Below, piece after piece: positions 8,762 to 14,760 of a DNA stretch of 25,950 bases (position 1 is the stretch's first letter; the number at the start of each line of letters is the position of its first letter). This stretch comes from Crenarchaeota archaeon SCGC AAA471-B05 (GTDB lineage Archaea; Thermoproteota; Thermoprotei; Gearchaeales; Gearchaeaceae), in NCBI GenBank assembly GCA_000380705.1, contig AQYM01000031.1:15845-41794 (forward strand). The letters are read 5' to 3'. The translations under genes were made by a program, and so were the position numbers. Below the pieces are notes generated by a model. It had not been told where the DNA came from and did no database searches. It worked only from the letters and a program-made list of their open reading frames with translations.

Positions 8762-8783
8762 TTTATAAAATTTATTAAATTTA
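8762..8783. promoter_or_regulatory. shared divergent promoter region
   Basis: Only 48 bases separate the ATG of the LolD-type ATPase (8752, minus) from the ATG of the 73-residue protein (8801, plus). The element 8769-8783, AATTTATTAAATTTA, is close to a palindrome and sits about 25-27 bases from both start codons. One A/T block could therefore supply TATA boxes on both strands. Assigned from spacing only. Confidence 0.4.
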
Positions 8784-8800
8784 CTTTTTATTATTTAAAC

Positions 8801-9022
8801 ATGGCCGATGGAGAAACTTTTTTTGAAGAAACAAAAAATTCAATTTCAATTCTCAAAAAAACCTATTTACCAGTTTTGCTTACTGCTATAAAAAGAGAAT
8901 ATAGCGTTGTAATTACAATGGTTGAAGGATTTCTTGAACATGACTGGGTAAAAACTACAATAATTTTGAGTCAAGAAGAGTGTAAAAAATTTGCTGAAAA
9001 ACTCTTGGAATTTTCAAGATAG
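8801..9022 (+). CDS. 73-residue protein of unknown function
   Basis: A small, probably helical-plus-beta protein (residues roughly 10-35 helical, 36-56 beta, 57-73 helical) with no membrane segment and no motif that I recognise. One cysteine lies near the C-terminus. The ATG at 8801 fits a leaderless start, with an A/T element about 26 bases upstream shared with the divergent ABC ATPase gene. Its 3' end overlaps by 9 bases the stop of the frameshifted membrane protein on the other strand. It looks like a real gene because of the promoter, the good codon pattern and the fit between neighbours. Confidence 0.6.
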   Translation: MADGETFFEETKNSISILKKTYLPVLLTAIKREYSVVITMVEGFLEHDWVKTTIILSQEECKKFAEKLLEFSR

Positions 9023-9738
9023 TGCGGTAGTTGTAATTTCATTATAAACTTTCTTAGCCACAACCCTCTTTTTAATTTTAATTTCCTGAGTTTCTTTTTC
9101 ACTTTTCTCTTCAATTTTTTCAATATATGGATATAAATCTTTTATAAAATCGACAATATTATATAAATATTTAATTATTTTAGAAATATCTATATTTTTG
9201 ATATTTTGTAAATTGATTAAGTAATTTATTATATATTGACTATAAGATAAAGGAATAATAACAAAGTTTATATTTTTAATCTTTTTATTTACTCTATTTT
9301 TAATTAACCCATAAACAAAATCTGGTAGTAAAACAACATATAGTTTAATTAAATTATTAATTGATTTATATTGGTTATTATATATTTTTAGTATTTTTAT
9401 TATTTTTTTTCTATATTATTTAATAAATAATTTAATTGTTTTTCTGAATATTCAATACTATTAAATTTATTTGCATTTTCTAATTTAATTACTTCAGGAT
9501 TAGCCAATAAATCTACGATTAAAGGAATGAATTCGCCTTCCACATTCTTTATTACAAACTTTATAAAATTACCTTCCAAATATACATTACTTAAGTAATT
9601 TTCAAAAGGTAAATTTAGCGATATGCCATCATTAAGAAGGTTATCATTAGATTTAAATAACAATCTTGTTTTAAGCTTATCATAAACAATATATGATAAT
9701 GAAGCTACAGCTATAATTAAAGTTATTATTTCAAACAT
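9014..9738 (-). CDS. membrane-anchored protein interrupted by a -1 frameshift at an A8 tract
   Basis: Two minus-strand frames together encode about 241 residues. The first starts at ATG 9738, with a TATA-like box centred about 23 bases upstream (9755-9767), and runs to a TAA at 9400-9402. It starts with a membrane helix (about residues 2-20) and a Lys-rich stop-transfer segment. The second frame runs from the A8 tract to a TGA at 9014-9016 and adds 129 residues. This frame has no ATG, GTG or TTG near its beginning, yet it reads as real protein with an amphipathic Lys/Ile-rich tail (IKIKKRVVAKKVYNE). A -1 slip on GAA AAA AAA TAA joins them exactly. The family is unknown. The break could be recoding, sequence error or decay. 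A TTG start at 9810 would be possible but is less likely. Confidence 0.6.
9403..9411 (-). other. candidate -1 slippery site (A8)
   Basis: The minus strand reads G followed by eight A and then TAA. In the upstream frame this is GAA AAA AAA TAA; slipping back one base changes the stop to ATA ATA AAA and opens the 129-codon downstream frame. The A AAA AAA heptamer fits the X XXY YYZ rule, and the zero-frame stop lies directly behind it. Confidence 0.5.
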
Positions 9739-9860
9739 CAAGAATATTGCTTCTATATAATAAAATTTCTTTTTGAAAAAACTTTGGGAAATACGTTGGT
9801 AATACTTCAATTTTTACAGAAAATTGAAAGCTTCCTTTTTAGGACTAGGAGGAAGTCAGC

Positions 9861-9893
9861 ATGAATGTAAAATTATACCTAAGCTTAGAATAA
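9861..9893 (+). other. 10-codon mini-ORF with Shine-Dalgarno site before pyrD
   Basis: ATG at 9861 opens a 10-codon frame ending in TAA at 9893. A strong Shine-Dalgarno sequence AGGAGGA (9847-9853) lies 7 bases before the ATG. Such a site is rare in this window, where most genes look leaderless. It lies in the 144-base gap between the frameshifted gene and pyrD, with nothing else recognisable. It may be a leader peptide, a gene remnant or chance. Confidence 0.25.
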
Positions 9894-9954
9894 AAAGACT
9901 TTTATAGCAGAAAAACAACCAACGTAAGGAAAATTGCTTGTTTATTGTTAGAAT

Positions 9955-11022
9955 TTGGGACAAAAAATTATTCAAATTTTTAAGAAATATGATATTATAT
10001 TTAATGAAGTGGTATCGATTTATAAATCATTAATTAGACCTATACTTTTTAAAATGGATCCTGAAAAATCTCATAACTTAATTAAGAATATTCTGAGAAT
10101 ATCGTTGCCTATTAAAAAAATATCAGAACCAATGTTAAATTTAGATTTTTGCGGAATAAAACTTAATAATCCGCTGGGTCTTGCAGCAGGATTCGATAAA
10201 AACGCAGATATGTTACTTTTTCTTTCAAGTTTAAATTTAGGATATATAACCATAGGTTCAGTTTTATTAAATTCATCAAAAGGAAATCCTAAACCTAGAA
10301 TAATTAGATATGATAGAAAACTTTCCTTGGTAAATTCTATGGGCTTACCAAGCGAAGGTTTAGCCAAAGTTTATAAAAAACTAAGAAATAGTAAAATTCC
10401 TCTATTCATAAGTATAGCAGGAAATAGTGTTAAGGAATACGTTAAATGTTATTCTATTTTAAGCAATGTTGCAAAAGCTATTGAACTTAATATTAGTTGC
10501 CCTAATACAGAAAATGGGAGACTATTCCAGGATGCAGATAATTTTAAAAAATTAATTAATGAAATAGTAAAAATAAAAAGCAAACCGACGTTTGTTAAAG
10601 TTTCTCCTCCTTTAAATAATAAACAAAGAGAAAATCTAATGGAAATTATAAATGTATGTATGGATAAAAAAATTGAAGGTATAACAGCGATAAATACTAT
10701 TCAAATTAAAGAAAAAAGTTTAGCGACAGGTTTTGGAGGATTAAGCGGTAAACTGATTTATAAATACATGCTAAAAACTGTAAGAGATATATACGAATAT
10801 TCTGAAGGAAAAATAATAATAAATGCATGTGGAGGAATTTTTGAAGGAAAAGATGCTTTTGAAGCTATAATCAATGGAGCTACAACTGTTCAAATATACA
10901 CAGCATTAATTTATGAAGGATTTGGTGTTATAGATAAAATTATTAAAGAATTAAAAAATATACTTAAAGCAAAGAAATTTTCTTCAATAAAAGAAGCTAT
11001 AGGATACGCCATTAAAAATTAA
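9955..11022 (+). CDS. pyrD: dihydroorotate dehydrogenase, class 2-like
   Basis: Oxidises dihydroorotate to orotate in pyrimidine synthesis with FMN; class 2 enzymes pass electrons to membrane quinone. Class 2 features are the N-terminal RPILFKMDPEKSH (29-40), NPLGLAAGFDKNAD (72-85), NSMGLPSEG (127-135), INTIQ, GGLSGK (261-266) and the FMN-phosphate region GGIFEGKDA (293-301) with TVQIYTALIYEG. The catalytic-base loop reads NISCPNT (179-185) with Cys182, where class 2 enzymes normally carry Ser (NISSPNT); Cys is typical of class 1. The start is uncertain: TTG at 9955 (355 residues), GTG at 10009, or ATG at 10054, which has a TATA-like sequence about 30 bases upstream but would drop the conserved RPILF segment. 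No other pyr gene is near. Confidence 0.88.
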   Translation: MGQKIIQIFKKYDIIFNEVVSIYKSLIRPILFKMDPEKSHNLIKNILRISLPIKKISEPMLNLDFCGIKLNNPLGLAAGFDKNADMLLFLSSLNLGYITIGSVLLNSSKGNPKPRIIRYDRKLSLVNSMGLPSEGLAKVYKKLRNSKIPLFISIAGNSVKEYVKCYSILSNVAKAIELNISCPNTENGRLFQDADNFKKLINEIVKIKSKPTFVKVSPPLNNKQRENLMEIINVCMDKKIEGITAINTIQIKEKSLATGFGGLSGKLIYKYMLKTVRDIYEYSEGKIIINACGGIFEGKDAFEAIINGATTVQIYTALIYEGFGVIDKIIKELKNILKAKKFSSIKEAIGYAIKN

Positions 11023-11046
11023 TTTTAGATACTTTATAATAAGAAC

Positions 11047-11304
11047 GTGAATTTAATTAAAATTTTAATGGAGATGTGCGGTGAGGAAAAAGGTTATGTT
11101 GCTATTTTACACCCTGATAAATCTGATTTTGCTTTAAATTTAGCCAAATCTAAACTTGAAAAAATAATTTTAGACACAAGATTAATTGTAAGAGGAATCT
11201 ATAAAGGAAAAGTTATAAGTTTGTATAAAAATGGAAAAATAGCAATTAAAGAAGTAAACGATAAAAAAGAAGCAGAAAACTTATTCAAAGAATTATTAAG
11301 CTAA
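11047..11304 (+). CDS. 85-residue protein of unknown function
   Basis: A small soluble protein lying 24 bases after pyrD in the same direction and so possibly co-transcribed. The pattern of alternating strands (YVAILH, IILDTRLIVRGIYKGKVISLYKNGKIAIKEV) followed by a C-terminal helix suggests a small alpha/beta domain, but I do not recognise a family. The GTG at 11047 is one possible start. ATG at 11068 is an alternative, with a TATA-like stretch (11033-11041) about 30 bases before it. The 3' end overlaps the convergent dehydrogenase stop by 4 bases. Confidence 0.6.
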   Translation: MNLIKILMEMCGEEKGYVAILHPDKSDFALNLAKSKLEKIILDTRLIVRGIYKGKVISLYKNGKIAIKEVNDKKEAENLFKELLS

Positions 11305-12248
11305 AATTTTATAGCGACCTTTAGATAATCGTTACTTAATGAATCTTCGAAAGCCTTTATAGATTCTTCGAAACTATATATTTTATTTAATTCGGGTTTA
11401 ATATTTCCTTGGTTAATCATTTTTATTGCTTCTTCAAAATTTTCATAATTTCCGCACCTTGTACCTAATATTTTTTGTTCTTTGATTACCAACTCAGTAA
11501 GATTTATTTCAGCTAAATTTCCAGGAGTAGATTTTACATGTATTGTCCCCCTAGGTTTGGCAGCTTTGATAGCCAGATTTACATTTTCCAAATTTCCAGA
11601 AACTTCAAAAACTACATCATAATAGGATTCTTTGAAATTAAAAATTACGTTGGAGAACTTGCTAAATTTTCTCAATTTTTCACTTTCCCTTTTAGCTAAT
11701 ACATCTACATCTGTAATACCATAGTATTTTAAAACTTGAATTAATAAATAAGCTATATTACCTGTTCCTATAACTAATACTTTATAATTATTTTTGATAT
11801 TATATTGGGAAAATATGTTCAATATTGCAGCCAAAGGTTCAACAAAGATCCCTAAACTTATTTCTCCTGAAAAAATATGCAGATATTCTATAGGAGCGAT
11901 GAAATATTCAGATAGGCCGCCATTAAAATCTATACCTAACGTTTTTCTGTTGGGACAGTGAATATATAAACTTGATTTACAATATTCACATAATTTACAA
12001 GCAAAATTTATTTCAGGAATGACCACTTTGCCTTTTAAATATTCAGGCTTTTCAATAATACCTATGACTTCATGACCTAAAATTAAAGGTAGTTTTTTTA
12101 ATTGATACTTTCCAAGATATATAGATTTATCTGTTCCACATATTCCTACATATTTAGTTTTAACCAAAGCCCATCCTTCGTTTATATTAGGTATATCCAT
12201 TTCTTTAAAAATCAACTTTTTAGGCTCAACGAATAATAGAGCTTTCAT
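11301..12248 (-). CDS. zinc-dependent medium-chain alcohol/polyol dehydrogenase
   Basis: A 315-residue NAD(P)-dependent dehydrogenase of the zinc MDR family (the group with sorbitol, threonine and glucose dehydrogenases). Catalytic-zinc residues are C37 in GICGTDKS, H59-E60 in LGHEVIG, and E137 in FVEPLAA. The structural zinc loop has C84, C87, C90 and C98. The cofactor-binding motif is VIGTGNIA (159-166). The ATG at 12248 is preferred to an in-frame one at 12341: a TATA-like stretch (12268-12279) lies about 26 bases upstream of 12248, and the 31 extra residues would be antisense to the remnant ABC gene. The substrate cannot be predicted; no sugar-pathway gene is adjacent. Confidence 0.88.
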   Translation of the reverse strand: MKALLFVEPKKLIFKEMDIPNINEGWALVKTKYVGICGTDKSIYLGKYQLKKLPLILGHEVIGIIEKPEYLKGKVVIPEINFACKLCEYCKSSLYIHCPNRKTLGIDFNGGLSEYFIAPIEYLHIFSGEISLGIFVEPLAAILNIFSQYNIKNNYKVLVIGTGNIAYLLIQVLKYYGITDVDVLAKRESEKLRKFSKFSNVIFNFKESYYDVVFEVSGNLENVNLAIKAAKPRGTIHVKSTPGNLAEINLTELVIKEQKILGTRCGNYENFEEAIKMINQGNIKPELNKIYSFEESIKAFEDSLSNDYLKVAIKF

Positions 12249-12267
12249 AATTAAGCATTTAATTTTA

Positions 12268-12279
12268 AAAATATTTTTA
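12268..12279 (-). promoter_or_regulatory. TATA-like box of the zinc dehydrogenase gene
   Basis: The minus-strand TAAAAATATTTT is centred about 26 bases before the ATG at 12248 and is the main support for choosing that start. Confidence 0.45.
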
Positions 12280-12285
12280 ATTATA

Positions 12286-12739
12286 GTCAATGCAAAAAGG
12301 GCAATTTCAAAGCTTGCTGTAATAGCTATTATTGGAATCATAGCAATAGGAGTATTATTTTATACACGACAAACCCTACAGACTCGAAAAAAGCTTAAGG
12401 TTTAATCCTGTTTGATGTAAATAAGTATAGGAGTAGCAAAAGAATTAACGAATGGCTTAATAGGAATTTTACAAAAGATATTTCTGCTGGAAAAAGATTT
12501 ATTGCAGTAGCTATCGTCACATTTAGTAAATGGAAACCATTACTCGTAATAATTGGATGTCTGATGTTTGGTTTCTTTGAAACTTTATCAATTTTATTTA
12601 AGTATTACATTTGGAGCTATTGATTATCCCTATGTTTTTAAAACTATACCATACTTAGCTACAATAATAGTTATAAGCATTGTTAGAGGTAAAAAAAATA
12701 ACTCCAGAAGAATTGGGCAAGCTTTATATTAAGGAATAA
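12286..12739 (+). pseudogene. remnant of a BMP-type ABC importer: substrate-binding start joined to permease end
   Basis: Three plus-strand frames together give one broken, continuous message. Frame from 12286: NAKRAISKLAVIAIIGII and following, a signal-peptide-like segment with a charged start and a hydrophobic core. From 12396 in another frame: KVGLILFDVNKYRSSKRINEW, resembling the start of BMP-family binding proteins. This runs into ISAGKRFIAVAIVTFSKWKP and LMFGFFETLSI, the C-terminal part of simple-sugar/nucleoside ABC permeases. After a shift near 12600, FGAIDYPYVFKTIPYLATII follows. After an A8 run (12691-12698) the frame changes again to ITPEELGKLYIKE and a TAA at 12737. There are at least three frameshifts, and most of the binding protein, the ATPase and the permease N-terminus are missing. 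It fills the otherwise empty stretch 12249-12728. Confidence 0.75.
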
Positions 12740-13145
12740 GTTTTTGTTCTCTGACTTCCCTAAAGTACAAGGCTTTCGCCCTTTGTAAATAACAAGCAAA
12801 CAAGATCAATATGAAACCTGGTCCTAACAATACTAAAAAATTGAGTAAAAACTCTTTGGGATTTATTAAGTAACCTAAAATCAAAGAATTTAGAAATATT
12901 ATAATTGATCCATAAATTGTCCGTTTATAGTTATTTTTGTTAATATCATACTTGGAAGAAGAATTTAGAACTAAAGAAGAAGCAAAGGAGTAAATTATCA
13001 CAGATATTAAAGGAATAAGCCATTCGCCCATTATTAAAATAGTTCTTATAAAAATCACCAAGAAAACAACACCTAACCAAATTATATTAGCAAATCCACC
13101 TATCATTCCTATCTTAGCCTCCATAGATTTTTCTTTTTTCACCAT
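12729..13145 (-). CDS. small four-helix membrane protein of unknown function
   Basis: A 138-residue hydrophobic protein with about four membrane helices (roughly residues 13-35, 40-60, 74-93 and 98-119) and a short charged C-terminus. I recognise no family. ATG at 13145 fits a leaderless start, with TTTTATAAAA (13166-13175 read on the minus strand) centred about 26 bases upstream. It is divergent from the thioredoxin gene with only 41 bases between starts. Its 3' end overlaps by 11 bases the end of the permease remnant on the other strand, showing that the remnant once abutted this gene in the usual convergent manner. Confidence 0.65.
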   Translation of the reverse strand: MVKKEKSMEAKIGMIGGFANIIWLGVVFLVIFIRTILIMGEWLIPLISVIIYSFASSLVLNSSSKYDINKNNYKRTIYGSIIIFLNSLILGYLINPKEFLLNFLVLLGPGFILILFACYLQRAKALYFREVREQKLIP

Positions 13146-13155
13146 AAAGATTTAA

Positions 13156-13177
13156 TTTAATATATTTGTTTTATAAA
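13156..13177. promoter_or_regulatory. interleaved divergent promoters (membrane protein / thioredoxin)
   Basis: A 41-base gap holds two TATA-like boxes back to back: TTTAATATAT (13156-13165) about 26 bases before the thioredoxin ATG at 13187, and TTTTATAAAA (minus strand, 13166-13175) about 26 bases before the ATG at 13145. The two boxes touch, so the initiation complexes should exclude each other. Confidence 0.45.
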
Positions 13178-13186
13178 AAAAATATT

Positions 13187-13519
13187 ATGGCTAAGGAAAA
13201 CCTTAAAAACGTAACCAAAGATGAATGGGAAAAAGAAGTTTTAAAAAGCAATTTACCTGTAGTTGTGGATTTTTGGGCTGAATGGTGCTGGCCTTGTAAA
13301 ATGGTTGAACCCATATTCGAAAAATTGGCAGATAAATATAAGGATAAAATAAAATTCGTAAAAGTAAATGTCGATGAGGAACCCGAAATAACTCAAACTT
13401 ATGATATAATGAGCATACCAACCTTCATAATTTTCAAAAACGGAAAAGAAATAGATAGAATGATAGGTGCAGCTCCGAAAGAAATCATCGAAAAATTTAT
13501 TCAACAAGTATTAATCTGA
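13187..13519 (+). CDS. trxA: thioredoxin with CWPC active site
   Basis: A 110-residue thioredoxin that reduces protein disulfides in the cytoplasm. The fold landmarks are DFWAEWCWPCKMVEP (28-42), NVDEEPEIT (61-69), the cis-proline in SIPTF (76-80) and GAAPKE near the end. The redox pair is C34/C37. The two residues between the cysteines are Trp-Pro rather than the usual Gly-Pro, which should change redox potential and partner choice. ATG at 13187 is preferred to an in-frame TTG at 13166 because of the TATA spacing and the normal family length. It lies in a block with PDO and peroxiredoxin genes. The 3' end overlaps the convergent HEPN gene by 9 bases. Confidence 0.93.
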   Translation: MAKENLKNVTKDEWEKEVLKSNLPVVVDFWAEWCWPCKMVEPIFEKLADKYKDKIKFVKVNVDEEPEITQTYDIMSIPTFIIFKNGKEIDRMIGAAPKEIIEKFIQQVLI

Positions 13520-13924
13520 TTTAAATTTGGCTATAATATTTGAAGCTATTTTTATCGCTCTTTCCAAATCTTTTATACTTATATTATATTCATGAGGAAG
13601 GAAGAATTCGGCTTTGATTTTAAGCTCATACAATTCTAAAATTTCATCTAAACCGAACTTTTCTATTGATTTTTCTATAATATATCTATGCAAATTTATT
13701 TTTTGTTCTTTTATAAGGTTATTTATTTCTTCATTAATAATGGGATCCTTTAACAAATTTAAGTAAATTGAATGAAACGCAGCATTATAACAGGCAATTA
13801 TAGCTAATCGTAACCAAGCATTTTCATTCGGAGTTAAAGAAACAGCTTTTCCTCCTTCAACAAATGCTAAATAAACATTTTCTGCTGCTAACAAATAATC
13901 CGAAGGTGAATATTCTTCACTCAT
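13511..13924 (-). CDS. HEPN-like helical protein
   Basis: A 137-residue, all-helical protein resembling archaeal HEPN domains. The helix NAWLRLAIIACYNAAFHSIY (residues 39-58) matches the RAYYAxFHA-type HEPN helix, and the C-terminal LKIKAEFFLPHEYNISIKD followed by AIKIASNII matches the usual last HEPN helices. The Rx4-6H motif of HEPN ribonuclease toxins is not intact: Lys precedes the FFLPH histidine. It may therefore be a non-catalytic, substrate-binding type. Its start overlaps the 97-residue gene by 8 bases, which in turn overlaps the peroxiredoxin gene, so three genes are translationally linked. The assignment is by pattern only. Confidence 0.6.
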   Translation of the reverse strand: MSEEYSPSDYLLAAENVYLAFVEGGKAVSLTPNENAWLRLAIIACYNAAFHSIYLNLLKDPIINEEINNLIKEQKINLHRYIIEKSIEKFGLDEILELYELKIKAEFFLPHEYNISIKDLERAIKIASNIIAKFKSD

Positions 13925-14210
13925 CGCTCCTCGCTATTATAACTATTTTTGAAGAATTTATTATTTTATTTTTTATTTTACATAATTCAGACCATGTATA
14001 AAATAATGAATAATCGGATATATTTTTAAAACTTACTATAATTTTTAGTATCGTCCAAGATTTATCCAAAAAATCTTCAAATATTTCATAATTAATCGAA
14101 AATGATAAATTAAATTTATTTAAATAAGAAATAATATCGTATATAATTTTATTAAAAAAATCATTTAAATTATTTTCTTCTAAAAACTTTTTTACTTCTT
14201 CATTTATCAT
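13917..14210 (-). CDS. 97-residue partner of the HEPN-like protein, family unclear
   Basis: A small protein with an N-terminal helical part (residues 1-35) and a later alpha/beta part containing WTILKIIVSFKNI and LFYTWSELCKIKNKI, ending in a beta strand IVIIARSDE. It lacks the GSxxxGxxxxxSD motif of MNT nucleotidyltransferases, so it is not a classic HEPN/MNT antitoxin. Small proteins of this kind often precede HEPN genes in archaea and may form a complex with them, which is inference here. Its ATG overlaps the peroxiredoxin TGA (ATGA at 14207-14210). Confidence 0.55.
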   Translation of the reverse strand: MINEEVKKFLEENNLNDFFNKIIYDIISYLNKFNLSFSINYEIFEDFLDKSWTILKIIVSFKNISDYSLFYTWSELCKIKNKIINSSKIVIIARSDE

Positions 14211-14674
14211 TTAAGTTCAGAAAGAACTTTTTTGATTTCTTCGTAATTTGGTTCTTTTCTAGGATCATCAGAAACCCATTTATATCTGACAATTCCATTT
14301 TTATCTATTATAAATACTGCTCTTTTACCTACGTTTTTAAAACCGAACATTTCTTCATGAACTACATCGTATTTCCTTATCACTTCCCTGTTAAAATCGC
14401 TTAATAATGGTATTTTTAAGTTATACTTTTCAGCAAATGCCTTATGGGAAAAGGGGCTATCTACACTTATACCAAATACTATAGCATCTAATTTTTCGAA
14501 TTCTTTCAAAGAACTATCAAAGCTACACATTTCGTTTGTACATACAGGTGAAAAATCGAGAAAATAAAAAGCAAGTATTATATTCTTTTTTCCTATGTAA
14601 TCTGAAAGTTTTACAGGTTTTCTGTCTTGATCTAGCAAAGTAAAATCTATAGCTTTGTCTCCTACTTCAACCAT
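14207..14674 (-). CDS. peroxiredoxin (AhpC/TSA, Bcp/AhpE-like)
   Basis: Reduces hydrogen peroxide and organic peroxides using thiols. At 155 residues it has the one-domain length of Bcp/AhpE-like peroxiredoxins. The peroxidatic cysteine is C45 in FSPVCTNE and a possible resolving cysteine is C50, giving the CxxxxC spacing of atypical 2-Cys enzymes. Other landmarks are GISVDSPFSHKAFAEKY and the arginine in GKRAVFIIDKNGIVRY. The conserved proline of the PxxxT/SxxC motif is replaced by F38. A TATA-like box (14693-14708, minus strand) lies about 25 bases upstream. It is the first gene of an operon with a small unknown gene and an HEPN-like gene, and electron donors (thioredoxin, PDO) are encoded next door. 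Confidence 0.9.
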   Translation of the reverse strand: MVEVGDKAIDFTLLDQDRKPVKLSDYIGKKNIILAFYFLDFSPVCTNEMCSFDSSLKEFEKLDAIVFGISVDSPFSHKAFAEKYNLKIPLLSDFNREVIRKYDVVHEEMFGFKNVGKRAVFIIDKNGIVRYKWVSDDPRKEPNYEEIKKVLSELK

Positions 14675-14692
14675 ATATTTTTATCTTCCAGC

Positions 14693-14740
14693 ATATTTAT
14701 AAATTTAAAAGAAACATATGATTAGAAAAAAATAAATTTT
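14693..14740. promoter_or_regulatory. divergent promoter region of peroxiredoxin and PDO genes
   Basis: The 86-base gap between the peroxiredoxin start (14674, minus) and the PDO start (14761, plus) holds a minus-strand TATA-like TTTATAAAT stretch in 14693-14708 and a plus-strand AAAATAAATTTTA stretch in 14727-14739. Each is about 25-28 bases from its start codon. A common redox regulator could act between them, but no clear operator repeat was seen. Confidence 0.4.
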
Positions 14741-14760
14741 ACCGGAAAGAATATTTAGGT

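Noticed and set aside
12249..12341. A 31-residue hydrophobic N-terminal extension of the zinc dehydrogenase, which would look like a membrane anchor
   Set aside because: The family starts at the later Met; a TATA-like box lies 26 bases before 12248, and the extra stretch is antisense to the signal-peptide-like remnant on the plus strand.
13511..14210. A classic HEPN/MNT toxin-antitoxin pair
   Set aside because: The small partner lacks the MNT motif and the HEPN-like protein lacks an intact Rx4-6H; reported only as an HEPN-like pair of unknown role.
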